Positions 1 through 10,659 are shown, numbered from the stretch's first letter. The stretch: DNA of 64,000 bases from Isochrysis galbana (GCA_018136815.1 CM030944.1:1612456-1676455), one strand, 5' to 3'. A program made the numbers and translations. Notes: generated from the letters alone by a model not told the origin.

Positions 1-1544
1 CAGGCCCGCGCCGAACCGGTTACCGACAGCATAGACACGCGGTCTGGTAGCACCGGCGGAATCGGTGGAGGCAAGGACTGAGGTATCAGGAGCTCACTGC
101 CACTACACTTGATCAGTGAGGCACGCAAAGCCTCCACCTTAGCCTCTTCCATAAGATTCAAAAGACTGTGGTCATTGGCCCTGACTCCGTAAACAAACTC
201 GTCATGGGCAAACATGGGGTGCCCACTGCAAGTTGCATCAGCAACGACGAAACGACTATCGTCATCTTGCGTTGCCATCGAATCGCCGTGAGCACCGATG
301 CCCGGACACGGCCGGATACGGCAACAACGAAGGCATCGGAGGAGCATGGCAGCTCGTGCAGCCAAGCCATCGGCACGCCCGCTGCAGTCCCGCGAAAGGT
401 GGCATCCAGATAGTGTTGTTTGTGTCATGACACGTTGTGACAAGAATGCCTGAAGCTCTCTCTGCCCGCCTACAAGCAGCGTGTCATCATGAGAGGCCAG
501 AGTGGCGCATCCTTCCAAGGCCAGCAGCAAAGCTTCCAGCTCCCCCTCCATGTCAAATGCAGCGATAGCCGGCTTTTGATTTGTATCGCAGGCGACTGGC
601 TCAACTCCGTCAGGCTCCAAGTTGTGTGTCTCTTTTTGATGAGTTGGTGCGCATGCACCATTGTCAGCGGTAGCTTCCTCCGGCAATTGCGCTCTCAACT
701 CGCTTTGAGATCCCGCCCTCATTCGAGCCGCCTCTAAATCGTCTACAGCAGAACTGTCGGCATCTAAATAGTCTACCGGGGAAGTTGCCATCGCCGAAGC
801 TGGCATCAGCCACGCAGGCATATCGTAGTGGTTGTTCGAGGCATCACGAGTATGTGCTTCTCCGCACATTCCGTCGATCTGAGTGACAATCGCCATGCCC
901 ATGGGTTCTACCAAGGGCTCGGGCTTCGGAACATGCTGCGGCGTCGAGGCTGACGTCGTGTGGATGTCGATATCTCGTTCGTGTGACGAACCCTGAGCTC
1001 CGACTGCTGCGAGTGCCATAGAATCATCCAAGTTGGACGTGGTAGTGAATGCTGAAGTAACGCCAACCGACTGATCCATTGAGCGGGGCGTACCCTTTTG
1101 GGGCGGAATGGATGGCCAACCCAGATTTGTACTGTCAGTGGGAGGTGACACGTGGCGATGAGCACGCCAAGTGAGCCCATCCATCACCCGAAAGAGCACC
1201 GCACCGATGCCGACTGCGCCGTCACAAGCCTTCTTGCAGCAGAATGCGCCAATGACTTGCGCTGTGGCCGGTGTATCGGCGTTTTCGGCTCCTTCGGGAG
1301 CAAGTGCCGTTGTGGCGGACGCCTTGACTCGCCTTACGCCTGCAGCTGTCAGAGCTCTCTCCACCTTCGGCTGCGCTGGGCGCACCACAGGCACCGGCCG
1401 CTGAGCGGCGCCCGCCGCCCACTCGTCAGCGTCGTGGCGCGTGCGAAAGGCGCGGACGATGCAGCACGGCCCCATCGCCGCCCGCGCCTCCTCGAAGCGG
1501 GAGTGCACCGCCGCGACGTGGCCGTGCTGCACCGCGTACGCCAT
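1..1544 (-). CDS. Partial ORF with N-terminal RNase H1/viroplasmin-like domain; runs off left edge
   Basis: Reading from the ATG at 1544, the minus strand stays open for 514 codons to the window edge with no stop that I could find. Residues about 1-45 (MAYAVQHGHVAAVHS, then RFEEARAAMG and VRAFRTRHDADEWAA) have the pattern of the small RNase H1 N-terminal, or caulimovirus 'viroplasmin', domain: an aromatic Y-A-V strand, a helix, then an F-x-T-x-x-x-A-x-x-W/F end. That domain binds RNA/DNA hybrids in RNase H1. The rest (Ala/Thr/Ser-rich, with acidic stretches such as VDYLDADSSAVDDLEAA and AFDMEGELEALLLALEG) matches no family I recognise. I see no RNase H catalytic acidic core. The start is the first ATG after a C-rich tract and lies directly before the domain. 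It could be a host gene or part of a mobile element; the C-terminal end lies outside the window. Confidence 0.55.
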   Translation of the reverse strand, partial: MAYAVQHGHVAAVHSRFEEARAAMGPCCIVRAFRTRHDADEWAAGAAQRPVPVVRPAQPKVERALTAAGVRRVKASATTALAPEGAENADTPATAQVIGAFCCKKACDGAVGIGAVLFRVMDGLTWRAHRHVSPPTDSTNLGWPSIPPQKGTPRSMDQSVGVTSAFTTTSNLDDSMALAAVGAQGSSHERDIDIHTTSASTPQHVPKPEPLVEPMGMAIVTQIDGMCGEAHTRDASNNHYDMPAWLMPASAMATSPVDYLDADSSAVDDLEAARMRAGSQSELRAQLPEEATADNGACAPTHQKETHNLEPDGVEPVACDTNQKPAIAAFDMEGELEALLLALEGCATLASHDDTLLVGGQRELQAFLSQRVMTQTTLSGCHLSRDCSGRADGLAARAAMLLRCLRCCRIRPCPGIGAHGDSMATQDDDSRFVVADATCSGHPMFAHDEFVYGVRANDHSLLNLMEEAKVEALRASLIKCSGSELLIPQSLPPPIPPVLPDRVSMLSVTGSARA

Positions 1545-1744
1545 CCGCCGCTCCCCTCCCCTCCCCTCCCCCCCCCTCCCCTCCCGTGCGCCTTCCCCTT
1601 CCCCCTCCGTTTCCCGCGCTTTCAGGTCAATGAGCGCACGGAAATGGTGGTATTCACATTCACACTACTTTCCGATGCTAGTCTCTAGTCTTCTATCTTC
1701 TAGTCTTCTATCCGGGTGGTATAGATGCCTTCAAGAAATACTCT
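1545..1744. other. C/CT-rich upstream region
   Basis: Contains a (CCCCT)n-like tract at about 1550-1590 just upstream of the ATG at 1544, as seen upstream of several genes here. The remainder has no recognisable gene. It probably holds the 5' UTR and promoter of the minus-strand ORF. Confidence 0.3.
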
Positions 1745-1900
1745 TAAAAAACATCTGAAGATTCGGGGCGAACACCTATTGCTAGACTGCTAGACTGGTA
1801 TTCTCTACCTCCCGGTCGTCAACACCCTTACTTCCCTTCCCTACGCCTCTTTACCTCCCCCCCCTCATCCTCATCCTCATCCCTCATCCTCATCAACTAT
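1745..1900 (-). repeat. 3' tail of a retroposon (outer element)
   Basis: On the minus strand this ends in AATCTTCAGATGTTTTTT, which is almost the same tail as the LINE copies at 1916, 9380 and 60655. With 3127-3475 it probably forms one 5'-to-3' non-autonomous retroposon, split by the LINE at 1916-3111. The link between the two halves is inferred from the shared target duplication and the uninterrupted copy at 57.5 kb. Confidence 0.45.
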
Positions 1901-1915
1901 TATCATTATAAACGA
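1901..1915. repeat. Target-site duplication, left copy
   Basis: The 15 bases TATCATTATAAACGA occur here and again at 3112-3126, exactly flanking the LINE copy. An uninterrupted relative of the site (CAACTATCGTTATAAACGAT) is present at about 57494-57514. Confidence 0.8.
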
Positions 1916-3111
1916 AAAAAAAATCTGAAGATTCTGGGCTACACACCTACCGTCTACAGGACTCGCCACCTCTATCTCCATCGCCCTTATCTTCCCTCCC
2001 TCCACCTCCTCCCCTGCCCCCCTTCTTTCCTTTTTCTTCGGTTTCCGGGGTCCGACCTCGGACCTCGGTGCACTACTTGAGGTCTGGTTTGGAGTGTGGG
2101 GTCCGGGCAGGCCTTTTGGTCTTTTTCTCTCGTGTGTCACTTCCTCTCGGCCGTGATTTGGTAGTTGGGTCTCGTCTAGCACGCATTGCCTCTAGCAGTG
2201 CCCTTCTTTGCTGGTTGTATCGGTGTTTCATTCGTCCTCTCTGCCTCGTTCTTCGGTCTCTTGGACAGCGTGCGCGCCGTTCATGTTGTATGAGACGATG
2301 GTGATCGGTCCTTCACCTGGGTATCCGAGAGTGGGGTTGAACGTAAGTGCGTAAGTGATTAACTCGTTGGCATGGCGCGGGAGGCGGGTTAGTTGCGCGT
2401 ACTTGTGAAGGAAGCGACATTCGGCGCCTAGGGCGCAAAATCCGCCCTTTGGTTGCTTCCCTGGGGGTCCGGCGCTCGCGCGCGGGAATGCGCAGATGAT
2501 TGTGCATGCTCCGTTTTTCCACGCGCCCGGATACTCGTGGGAACGGTTGCACGCCTTGCCCGTGATGTTCATGGGGCACTTCCCATTTGGGAAGCGTTTG
2601 CATAGCTCCGGTGCGTCCGGGTTCATGGCCTCCCTCCTGGATGGTCCTTTTCGGAGGTGCTGTGCGCTTGCGTTCTTCACGCTCGAGGCGTGCGGCTTTT
2701 TCTTCCGCGCAGACACAGATGCGCAGCGGGGGGTGGAAGGCCATGGCGTATCCTTTGTTGTATCCTTTGCAACCCTTTGGCCCCGCGTGGATACGTGGAT
2801 GTGGATACTCAGGTCCTTGATGTCGCCGCCGAGCTCGCGGCAATTGCGTACCGCGTACTCGATTGGGTACGGGGCCCCGTTGACCGTGAGGAGGACTTTG
2901 CGCGGGAAGTCGAACGAGTTGAAGGAACCTTGTTTCGGTGTCACGTACAAATGGTACACTTCTTTCTTACCTTGGGTCACTAGGACCCCTTCCTTGGTAA
3001 TGATCTTAGTCCGCTCCTGGTTTCCTTGGATGAAGTAGAAGCCGTGGTTTTCGACCGCCTCGGCGAGGGTGCTGATGGTGATGTGGCTTTTCAGCTCGAA
3101 CTTGTAGTTGG
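1916..3111 (-). mobile_element. LINE copy, internally deleted: CCCH zinc-finger ORF, first residues of endonuclease, 3' tail
   Basis: Bounded by a 15-bp target duplication. On the minus strand the open frame (to the stop at 2228) reads NYKFELKSHITISTLAEA, then a basic region, then two CCCH zinc-finger-like units (C-x6-C-x8-C-x3-H in ELCKRF..GKC..ACNRSH, and C-x5-C-x3-H in GGFCALGAECRFLHKY). It ends in ITIVSYNMNGAH, the first strand of an apurinic (APE-type) endonuclease, typical of LINE ORF2. The rest of the endonuclease and the whole reverse transcriptase are absent: the frame passes straight into a 3' UTR shared with the copies at 9380 and 60480, ending in CAGAATCTTCAGA plus a T-rich tail. 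It is 5'-truncated, as is usual for LINEs. Zinc fingers and endonuclease start share one frame here, so the parent may encode a single polyprotein. Confidence 0.75.
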
Positions 3112-3126
3112 TATCATTATAAACGA
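3112..3126. repeat. Target-site duplication, right copy
   Basis: Exact second copy of the 15-bp sequence at 1901-1915. Confidence 0.8.
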
Positions 3127-3475
3127 TAGGGTCATGGAGCGCGCCTCGCTCCCGCCCACTCTCCCCGCCCACCTCACCGCGCCGACCCACCACGACATGC
3201 CGGACGTGCCAGACGCCGCGCAACAGCAGCGACTCCCTGCCAGGGATCCCTGCCAGTGCCATGCCAGCCCAGCAGCCCGGGTACCCGCGAGCCACGGCCC
3301 AGGCCGAGCCCATACTGCATACTGCCACCCGGACAGCACACCACTCACCACCACATAACACACCAGCACACCAGCACAGCTCAACTAGCACAGTCAAGCC
3401 CACGCACACGCAGAGCCACAATGCTCTGCTGTCTCCCATTGGGAAAGCCTCCGGGCTGGGCCCCTACACCGCCGC
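3127..3475 (-). repeat. 5' part of the outer retroposon (family RepA)
   Basis: Closely related to 57494-57797: both share the GATAGGGTCATGGAGCGCGC block next to the insertion site, an Ala/Pro/His-codon-like middle (CACGACA, GCAACAGCAG) and the end GGGAAAGCCTCCGGGCTGGG. Long frames here are by-products of GC-rich sequence; I see no protein family. Confidence 0.6.
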
Positions 3476-3493
3476 TGTACGCGGTACTGACCA
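3476..3493. repeat. 18-bp target-site duplication of RepC copy A, left
   Basis: TGTACGCGGTACTGACCA occurs here and, identically, at 4236-4253. Confidence 0.85.
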
Positions 3494-4235
3494 ACTAAGT
3501 TTATACTTGGTTGACCCATGGGGGGGCACGAGCCCCCCCCTCTCTCCACTCCTCCCCTGCCATGGGGGAGGAACCACCCATCCTCCTGGCATGCCTGATG
3601 GCTTGCCAAGAGGCCACTGCCCTACTGACCCACTCCCTTCCCCACAGGCTCGCCCCATTCGCCCATCCTGGCCCCTCGTGACCAGCCCATTGCTCCAACC
3701 CCCCCTCCCCCCCTGGTCGACAGGCAGACAGGTGCAGACTCTCGGGAGCGCCAGCGAGGGAGAGGAAGGGGAGGCCAGGGCCCAGCCCCAGCCTCCTCTG
3801 CCCCCTGAGCTGGCCTCCAGGAGCCTCCAGGAGCCGCCAGAGGGCAGCTGGAGGCCTGCCGCAGGCGCGCCATCGCGCGTGCCGCAGGAGAGGGGAGAGA
3901 GAGCGCGGAAAAGGGGGTGGGCGCGAGCGAGAGCTCCGCCCACCGGAAAATCGGTAAGTCTCGCGCCTGTTTACAGGATAAGACGAGACAGAGTGGGCCG
4001 CCCACTCGGAGACACAGGAGGAAGGGGGGGAAAGATCACCGGGGGGTGGCGCGGGCCACCGGACCATATCTAAGCCCTCCACCCCAATCCCCCTAGTAGT
4101 GTACGGGGGGAGCCGCCTGATGGCGGGGGGAGAAGGGCCGGGGAATGGGGGTGTAGAGAGTATGCTACGTGCTACTTGTAGTGGGTAGTGGTTCCATTCG
4201 CCGCGAGTGCGGTAAGAATATTAAAAGGTTTTTTT
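3494..4235. mobile_element. RepC retroposon, copy A (complete, 742 bp)
   Basis: Dispersed repeat flanked by an exact 18-bp duplication, so the ends are well defined. One end is ACTAAGTTTATACTTGGTT, the other is an AT-rich ATTAAAAGGTTTTTTT. It contains GC-rich hairpins: CCGCC-TGAT-GGCGG near 4114-4127, and the nested stem GTCTCG (3958-3963)/CGAGAC (3984-3989) around CCTG-TTTA-CAGG. It has no convincing protein frame. Long duplications of uneven composition suggest target-primed reverse transcription, so a SINE-like element is my reading. Related copies lie at 10660-11250, 17468-17620, 24580-25339, 25849-27488 (interrupted) and 48046-48290. The strand of transcription is undecided. Confidence 0.8.
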
Positions 4236-4253
4236 TGTACGCGGTACTGACCA
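4236..4253. repeat. 18-bp target-site duplication of RepC copy A, right
   Basis: Exact second copy of 3476-3493. Confidence 0.85.
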
Positions 4254-4557
4254 CGTGCGCAAGCACGAGGCGTACAGGCCCGGGGCGCACTAGCGCTAGG
4301 TGCTAGGTGAGCGCTACAATAAGAAACAAGAAACCACCCCCCAGCGGCTTTGACCGGGATAAGAAACTCGAGATAAGAACCCTTCCGGGCGGAGCCCGGG
4401 GGGACAAGAAAGCTTTAGAAGCTTTTCACTCCTGTTTTTCTTAATGGTGCACCCATACTGTATGAGCACGATGCCCCCCACCGCCCACGGCGACACATCA
4501 TAGGAGTAAATAAAGGGTAAAGGGTAAAGGGTAAAGGGTAAAGGGTGATGCTGCGCC
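4254..4557 (+). promoter_or_regulatory. Upstream region of the coiled-coil gene
   Basis: No gene seen. Presumed promoter and 5' leader of the gene at 4558. An out-of-frame ATG at 4548 precedes the chosen start by ten bases. Confidence 0.3.
4511..4545. repeat. (TAAAGGG)5 tandem repeat
   Basis: Five exact head-to-tail heptamers ending 12 bases before the coiled-coil gene's ATG, so they probably lie in its 5' leader. The unit differs from the plant/algal telomere repeat TTTAGGG. Confidence 0.85.
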
Positions 4558-7500
4558 ATGAGAAGAAAACAACTCCGACGAGGGATGGAGGCGACGGGTA
4601 GCGCGCCGGCCTCTTCCCAGTCGTCTGGCGGACTACGAGGGCTGATCGCTCAGAAGGAGCGTGAGTTGCACGACATCAACGAGTACCGGTTGCACACGCT
4701 CGAGTCTCTTGTTGCCGAGCGCGAGCGGGAGGCCGGTGTAGCCAAAGAGAGCCTCGCCAAGCTCAAGGAAGACTTTGCTTACAACCTCCGGCTGCTTGAG
4801 GAGAGGGACGCAGAGCTCGAGCGGTGCGCTGCGATGAGCAAGAGCGCTTGGGTGCCGCCCGTGCAGTTAGATTGGGCTGCGCTCCCATCCCTGGGCTCGA
4901 CCGCTGCGGTGCGACTCGCGGCTCAGATTGGATGCCTAGCCAGAGGGGTGGCGCCGCCATGCGGGCACAGCCAGATCACCGCGCACGCTACCTCGTCTCG
5001 CAAACCGCTCGCTCGAGACGTAGGGCTCGAGCGGTGCGATGCGAAGGCTACAACCACCGCCACCCACCCATAGGAGCTCCTCCCAGCCATCCACACTGTG
5101 GTACTTGGTTCGCAGTCATTCAGTGTAGCCCATCCCCTCATCAGCCCGCCCACTCACTCTCGCACACACTGGCCTCTTGCTGGTATGCAGGTACGACGAG
5201 TCCTATGCAAGCCTGCGCGCACTTGTGCGCGAGCGCGACGCGGAGATTTCAGAGCTGCGTATCACCGCAGCTGAGGCGGCGCAGGACGCAGCGCACGAGC
5301 GCGATCGTGCATCGGAGGTCGAGCGCGACTACGAGCTGAAGCTGTCGCGATCACGAGAGGACGCGGATGCCATGCGCCGACGTTGCGCCGATGAGCTGAG
5401 CTCGCTCCATGAGGCCGTCGAAGCGGAGAAGTTCGAGCTCAAACGGCAAATGGCACTTTCAATTGAGGCTGTCGAGCGCGAGCAACGCGAAGCTGCGGCC
5501 GCATTGGTGGAGGAATCGCGCAAGCAAGCGAAGGAGGCGGACGCCAAGGCGTTGGAGCTCTCGAGGCGGCTCCGCGAGGCCGAGTCGCAAGTCAAGGCCG
5601 CTCTGGCTGATGCGGCCGCTGCACGCGAAGCAGAGGCGCGCGAGGCTACGCGCGCCACCGCTAGCGAAACGCGCACAAGGGAGGTAGAGCGTGCGGTGGA
5701 GGAGGCTTCCCGTGAATCGGAGCGGCGCGAGCTCCGGCATAACGCGAGAGTGGATCAGTTGTCCGAGCAGTTGCGTGCTTCGGAGGTGGCTCGAGACGAG
5801 GCGCTGACGGCGGTGAAGGATTGCCGCGCCTTGCTAGATGCTTCGAAGCGTGAGCTGAATGATGAACGCGAAACGAGAGCGAGGAGAGAGGCCGAAATGA
5901 AAGAGGTGATCGGCCAGCTGCAGCGGAATCTTGCAGAGGCCAAATCGGATGCTGAAGCAGCTCGGCGTATTGGCGAGGCCAAACTGGTCGAGCTAAAGTC
6001 ACAGATGAACAAGGCGGCGGCGGAGGCCGAAGCCCTCTCCGAGTCGAAAGCTCAGCATAGAGTGGCGACTGCATGCGCCGAGGGCCGGGCCGCAGTGGAA
6101 GCCATTGAAGCGGTTGCGCGTGCCGCAATGGAGGTTGCCGAGGAGGAGTCCCTAGCGCTACGCAAGGAGCGGGATGCAGCACGGCAAGATGTTGCAGCTG
6201 CACAACGAGAGCTGGAGCAGGCGAATAGAGCGACCTCGGAGTGCGTGGCCAAGCTGGCTTCTCGTGCTGAACTCAGCGTCCACGAGGCAGAGGCGCTACT
6301 TAGGCGAGCGGATGCCGCACAAAGATTCGAGGAGCTCTCTACGTCGCTCCGAAGAGAGTTGAGTGATGCCGAAGCTGAGGCCAAGGACGCACGCTCACAT
6401 AGCGAACGCTTGGCATTAGAGGTGGCGGCGCTCAAAGGCACTCTGGCCGCCTCGACGGCGGCCGCAGCAGAGACCGCCGCAGGATTAGAGGCAAAGACAG
6501 CAGCGGCCGAAGCTGTGGCAGCGGATGCGCAGCTCCGAGGCGACGAGCTGGAGCGAAAGGCGACGAAGCTGGTAAGGCTTCTTGAGCAGAAGGAGGCAGA
6601 ACTGGCCGCGGCCACATCGGCGGTGGCTGGTGGTAGCAATCGTCCCCGCACAAACAGCTTCAGTGCATCACGTGGTCGGGCGGCTCAGCTGCAAGTGGAG
6701 GCACCCAGTTGCAACTTTCCATCGCTGTCACCATCAGCGAATAGGCCGTCACCCGCCCAAGACCGAGGCATCCGAGACCCCGACGAGGAATCGCCACTGC
6801 CTTCTCCACCCTCGGTCCCTGGGTCCGTCGCAGTCTCCCCTACCTTTGGAGCAGGGAAGTGGGGCGGCGGCATGCGGCAGGCTGACGCGGAGGCTCCGTC
6901 GGCTGCCACCACATGGCGGAGCGGGTGCAATTCCAGCAAGCCCACATCTTCTTACACAGTGGCGCACCTCGAAGAGGAAAACGCGGGTCTCAGGCGTGCT
7001 GTCAGCGCGATGCGAGAGGAAATGCAAATGCTTCGGAACGAATCGGCGAGAGTGGACTCCACCTCGGATGCACTGGAGATCTCGGAGGGATTGTCACGGA
7101 TTCGCCACTTAGAGCATCATGTGGAATTGTTGACTCTTAGGCTTGCAGAGGCGGCAAAAGGTGCTGGAGGAGACGAAGGAGTGTCTCTCGCGGCGGCAGA
7201 GGTGTGTAAAACACATTCACATCCACACTTACACCCAGGGGCCCGTATCTACCGATGTGTGCGCTCGTGTCTCACGCAACAACACTTCAACCAGCCTGTC
7301 AGTTTTGTCACGGGTGAGGGGGGTGATACGTGTCGCTTTAAGCTCACTTTCCAACCGCTTTCCCGTCTTAACGTTGAGAGGATGATGTGTGTCGCTCGGC
7401 ACATCCATCGCGTGAGAGTGCTGACCGCATTGAAGTAGCGTGGAAGATGAGTTGCGGCTTATTCTCCAATAGATCTGCACCCGCCGCATGCTTTCCACAT

Positions 7501-9234
7501 TTGACGATTCTTGTGAATGATTCGGAAACCGGCAACCTGTTTAAAGTGTCATTCGATGCGCTCGAGTACCCCCTTCATTCCATGACCTTCACAGGTCAAT
7601 CTACTTCGTGCCCGCGTGGCGAGGCTGGAACAGACACGAGTTCAGCTCCTGACACAGTTGCGAGAAGCGCGATCGTCCCTTGCGCCTGTAACGGGCACAA
7701 CAAGCGTCGTTTTGCCTGCAACGAGCAAAATGCGAGAGAGCGAAACGGTGACGATGCTACAGAGGAAGCTCTCGCAGATGACGGCAACCCTTGCGGAACG
7801 AACGAGAGAAGCAGAGGCGCTCCGAGCGTCCGCTGGTGGTGGCGGGGAAATTGCGGCTCTGCAAGCAAAGCTAACGAGCGCCGAGGCGGATGTGGCAAGG
7901 TTGGCTGCAGAGCGTGAGAAATTAATGGAGATTTCCAATATGCTGCGAGCGGACTTGAATCGCTTCATCGCCGAGGGAATTTCGCCCGAATCTAACCAAG
8001 TGAGTTGTGGCATTGTGCCCCTACCTCCCACGTTCCATTCGAAGATGTTTCCGCATGGCCAAGGGGGGTCAAGAGGGCGCAACCATTCCGGCGGTCAAAA
8101 GATCTCACACTCGGAAGAAATTCGAGTTGCCTTCCCCTCTCCCAACCGATGCTCATAGGATCAGGCGGCTCTTCTAGAGCGTACTCGCCGTGAGCTCACC
8201 TCCCGCTACGAAGCCAAACTAACCGAAATCGAGTCCGCGATGCGAGAGCTCGTCACACAAAATCGGGTGCTTAAGGCAGAGCTGCGACGGTGGACCTCAC
8301 TCGAATACGCAAGCTTGCAGGCCTCGTCGGCAGGTGCTAGCTGCGGCTCGTCCAATTCGGCTTCTTGCCCAGCATTGGGACCGAGCAAGTCGATGGCGGA
8401 TTCCGGCGGCTTGATGGAGCCTGCTCGGTGCTCTGCGGCAGGGCATGCTGACTCTCACGCAACAGGGGGTCATGGCCAGGGTGTTCCTGCCTACCTCCTA
8501 AAGTGTGGGAGTTGCAACATCAATGCCAGCCTCTCTGCAACAAAAGAACGCATGCCAGTTGTTTCAAGTGAGACTGAGAGTCGAAGCGCGCCACACTCCG
8601 CTCATCTTGGCAACGGCGGGGAGAATGTGTCGAGGGCGTCCTGCCTCGAGAGTGATGCACACAATGCCAACGTCGCCCTAGGCCATTGGACGCCGCTGCC
8701 ATCTCGTTACCCCGACTCTCGTGATCTACGTCAAGATGGTGAGGCTGCACGGCTGCGCGCACGTGAACGACTCGAGGTGCGTCTTTTGCTTATCTGCCCG
8801 TGGTTAGATTTCACCCTCTTGCAGGATCCACCCCGTGCAGCTGTGCTTGATCCGCGCGGTGATGCACGCTGTCTACCATGTCTAGTGATCCCTTTCCTTC
8901 CATCCTCTTAAGGCTGTTCGCGAGTCTCTCTCCCTCAACGGCACAAACTCACAATTCTCAGAACGCCCACCGTCACTAGGGCAAACGGCACGAGGCACAA
9001 CGTCGCAGACGAAGGTGAGCGCAAGTCTCAGCAGCATTTGCGGCGAGTAAGGCCTCGTGGACTTGAAATGGTTGTTCCTATGATGCGGTGTATGTCTTGA
9101 TAGTCCCTCCCGCCCCGGCTCCCACTCGATGTCTTGCGCATCGTTGGCAGGCCCGTCAATCTGAGATTGAACGCAAGCGCGCTGAGCTCTCTCGCAGGCA
9201 AAACAGTATCCGCAATTGGGCCCACGTCTCATAG
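4558..9234 (+). CDS. Large coiled-coil protein, six exons, 1161 aa
   Basis: Exons 4558-4823, 5191-7201, 7595-7999, 8159-8776, 8913-9014 and 9151-9234. All introns are GT-AG, phases 2,0,0,0,0 agree, and the total is 3486 bases ending in TAG. The protein is almost wholly heptad-type helix rich in Glu, Ala, Arg and Leu (for example LRALVRERDAEISELRI, VARLEQTRVQLLTQLREAR). A Ser/Pro-rich break sits near residues 580-680 and a Ser/Gly-rich linker follows in exon 4. No enzyme motif, signal peptide or membrane segment is visible. Such proteins usually act as cytoskeletal, basal-body or Golgi scaffolds, but nothing here picks one. The next in-frame Met (4585) is an alternative start. Intron 1 carries repeated versions of the exon-1 donor context (CTCGAGCGGTGCG again at about 5029), so alternative donors are possible. 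Confidence 0.8.
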
Positions 9235-9378
9235 TAGCCACAGGACGGGACATCACGTGGACGAGATGGCGGTAGATTGGTGAGAGAGGGAAGTGTTGGC
9301 AAACAATATGGCTGTGAATAGGTTTGGTTTGCGGCCGATAGAAACAGATAGTGCCCTTCAGCTGTCGACATAGACATA

Positions 9379-9540
9379 GAAAAAAATCTGAAGGTTCTGG
9401 GCTACACACCCGCTAGACGCCCGGCATCTACTACCGTTTCGCCGCCACTGCCCTTCATTTCACTTCGCTCCACTTCCTCCCCTTCATTCCTCTTTGGTTG
9501 CCGAGGCGTGCGGCCCAGGTAAGGCCTGGTGCAAGAGCTT
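9379..9540 (-). mobile_element. LINE 3'-end fragment
   Basis: On the minus strand it contains the block that precedes LINE tails here (CCAGGCCTTA, then CGAAGAAAAAGGAATGAAGG-like sequence) and ends GTGTAGCCCAGAACCTTCAG plus a T-run. It matches the ends of the LINE at 1916 and the one at 60480. It lies just past the stop of the coiled-coil gene, so it may be in its 3' UTR or terminate it. Confidence 0.65.
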
Positions 9541-9997
9541 TCGCGAAACTTATTACAAAACTCCTCTAAAGGCGAGCCTGCGCGAAACTCACACAACACT
9601 TATGGGTGTTTAAGCGGGAATACAAAACCAAGTGCAAAACTCCCCCTCCCTCGTTCCCCCCCCCCTTTCCCTCCCCCCTCCCCCCACCCCCTTCCCTCCG
9701 GACCCACCTTCATGCACCACATTGTCGCATTCGCGATCGACTCTCTGTGGTAGCCTCGGATCCGTCACACATGCGCGAGAGCTCGGCGTTCAGCCGAGGT
9801 ACACGAACTGTCATGGCCCCTCCGACCTGTGTGTCCCGCTTGACTCACTACCCCGCACGCTTCTTGGTGCTCAGGTGGCAAGCGACGACGTAGCGTGAGA
9901 TGTGAGATCGACGCGACGTGGGATGGCCGACTCCTCCGGAGAGTTCGCGGAGTCCGACGACGAGGAGGAGCATGAGGATCGAGAGTGTTGTAGTGAG
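9541..9997. other. Intergenic: TTTCGCGAAA-type repeat and poly-C
   Basis: CTTTCGCGAAACT at about 9540 and GCGCGAAACTC near 9580 resemble the palindromic TTTCGCGAAA elements at 33075-33195 and 53785-53870. A C-rich tract follows (9640-9700). I see no gene. Confidence 0.35.
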
Positions 9998-10603
9998 CTG
10001 GGCTCCGGAAGCAACGGCAGCAAGCAAAATGGACCCTAAAATGGATCCTAAACTATCTCGACGTGAGTCAGAGTCAGGCGCAATGGAAACAAGTGCTAGA
10101 CGCCTGGTTCACCCGCACAATTTTAGTTTTAGTAAATTTTAGTATTAAATTATTAATATTACTACTATCCTAGCCAACCCCACCAGCTAATTGGACACAA
10201 CTTTTCAGTCCCGGAATCCCGCCATGCCTGGCGAGCCAGGTGTCCGAGTGGTACCGGGGGGAGGGTGCACTGCCCCCTCCTCTCGGTATTTGTCCTCCCC
10301 CCAGTGCACGCACCGACCCTGCGCACCCTAGCACACCCTCTCCTCGAGGCCACGCGAGAATACATCCTGAGGGAGAGTTTTCTAGGAACATGGAAATCCA
10401 TCGAACGATACGACTCGATGTTAACAGTAAAACCCGCGAAACGAAAAGCGAATGAACACGAGCCCCAAGAGAGAAACCCGCAACCCGCAAGAACAAACGG
10501 ACACACAGAAAGAAGGCAGCACCCGAGCGCACAACGCAAGAAGGCGAACACTAAGCCAAACTCAAGGGCGTCTGGTACGAAGTGGCACTATCCTACCACC
10601 TAG
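9998..10603 (+). mobile_element. Fragments of a LINE reverse-transcriptase C-terminal region
   Basis: At 10000-10113 one frame reads QAKWTLKWILNYLDV then QAQWKQVLDAWF, nearly the same as KALQAKWILNYLDARQAQ and WKQVLDAWF in the minus-strand LINE at about 38000. At 10340-10480 another frame reads REYILRESFLGTWKSIERYD, matching GEYIPRDKFLETWDTIVSHA of the same LINE. An AT-rich insert (10114-10200) separates them, so this copy is interrupted and decayed. Confidence 0.6.
10167..10196. repeat. 30-bp dispersed repeat, copy 1
   Basis: ATCCTAGCCAA(C/T)CCCAC then AGCTAATTGGAC is repeated at 17147-17176. Both copies follow an AT-rich stretch, so they probably mark the end of one AT-rich element. Confidence 0.6.
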
Positions 10604-10659
10604 GCACGCCGATTCTGGGGGCAAGACTCCAAGGCCCCCGCAGCACCTAAACCCCCCCC

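Noticed and set aside
3955-3977. GTAAGT...TTTACAG within RepC looks like a 23-base mini-intron or introner
   Set aside because: The segment is the loop side of a base-paired hairpin conserved between copies, lies in no gene and is shorter than any usual intron. The other copies do not keep splice consensus better than pairing.
4090-4160. Hammerhead or HDV-like ribozyme in RepC
   Set aside because: CCTGATGG occurs but the hammerhead CTGATGA/GAAA core and HDV pairing were not found.
4511-4545. Interstitial telomere
   Set aside because: Unit TAAAGGG is not a rotation or complement of TTTAGGG and the array is only five units.
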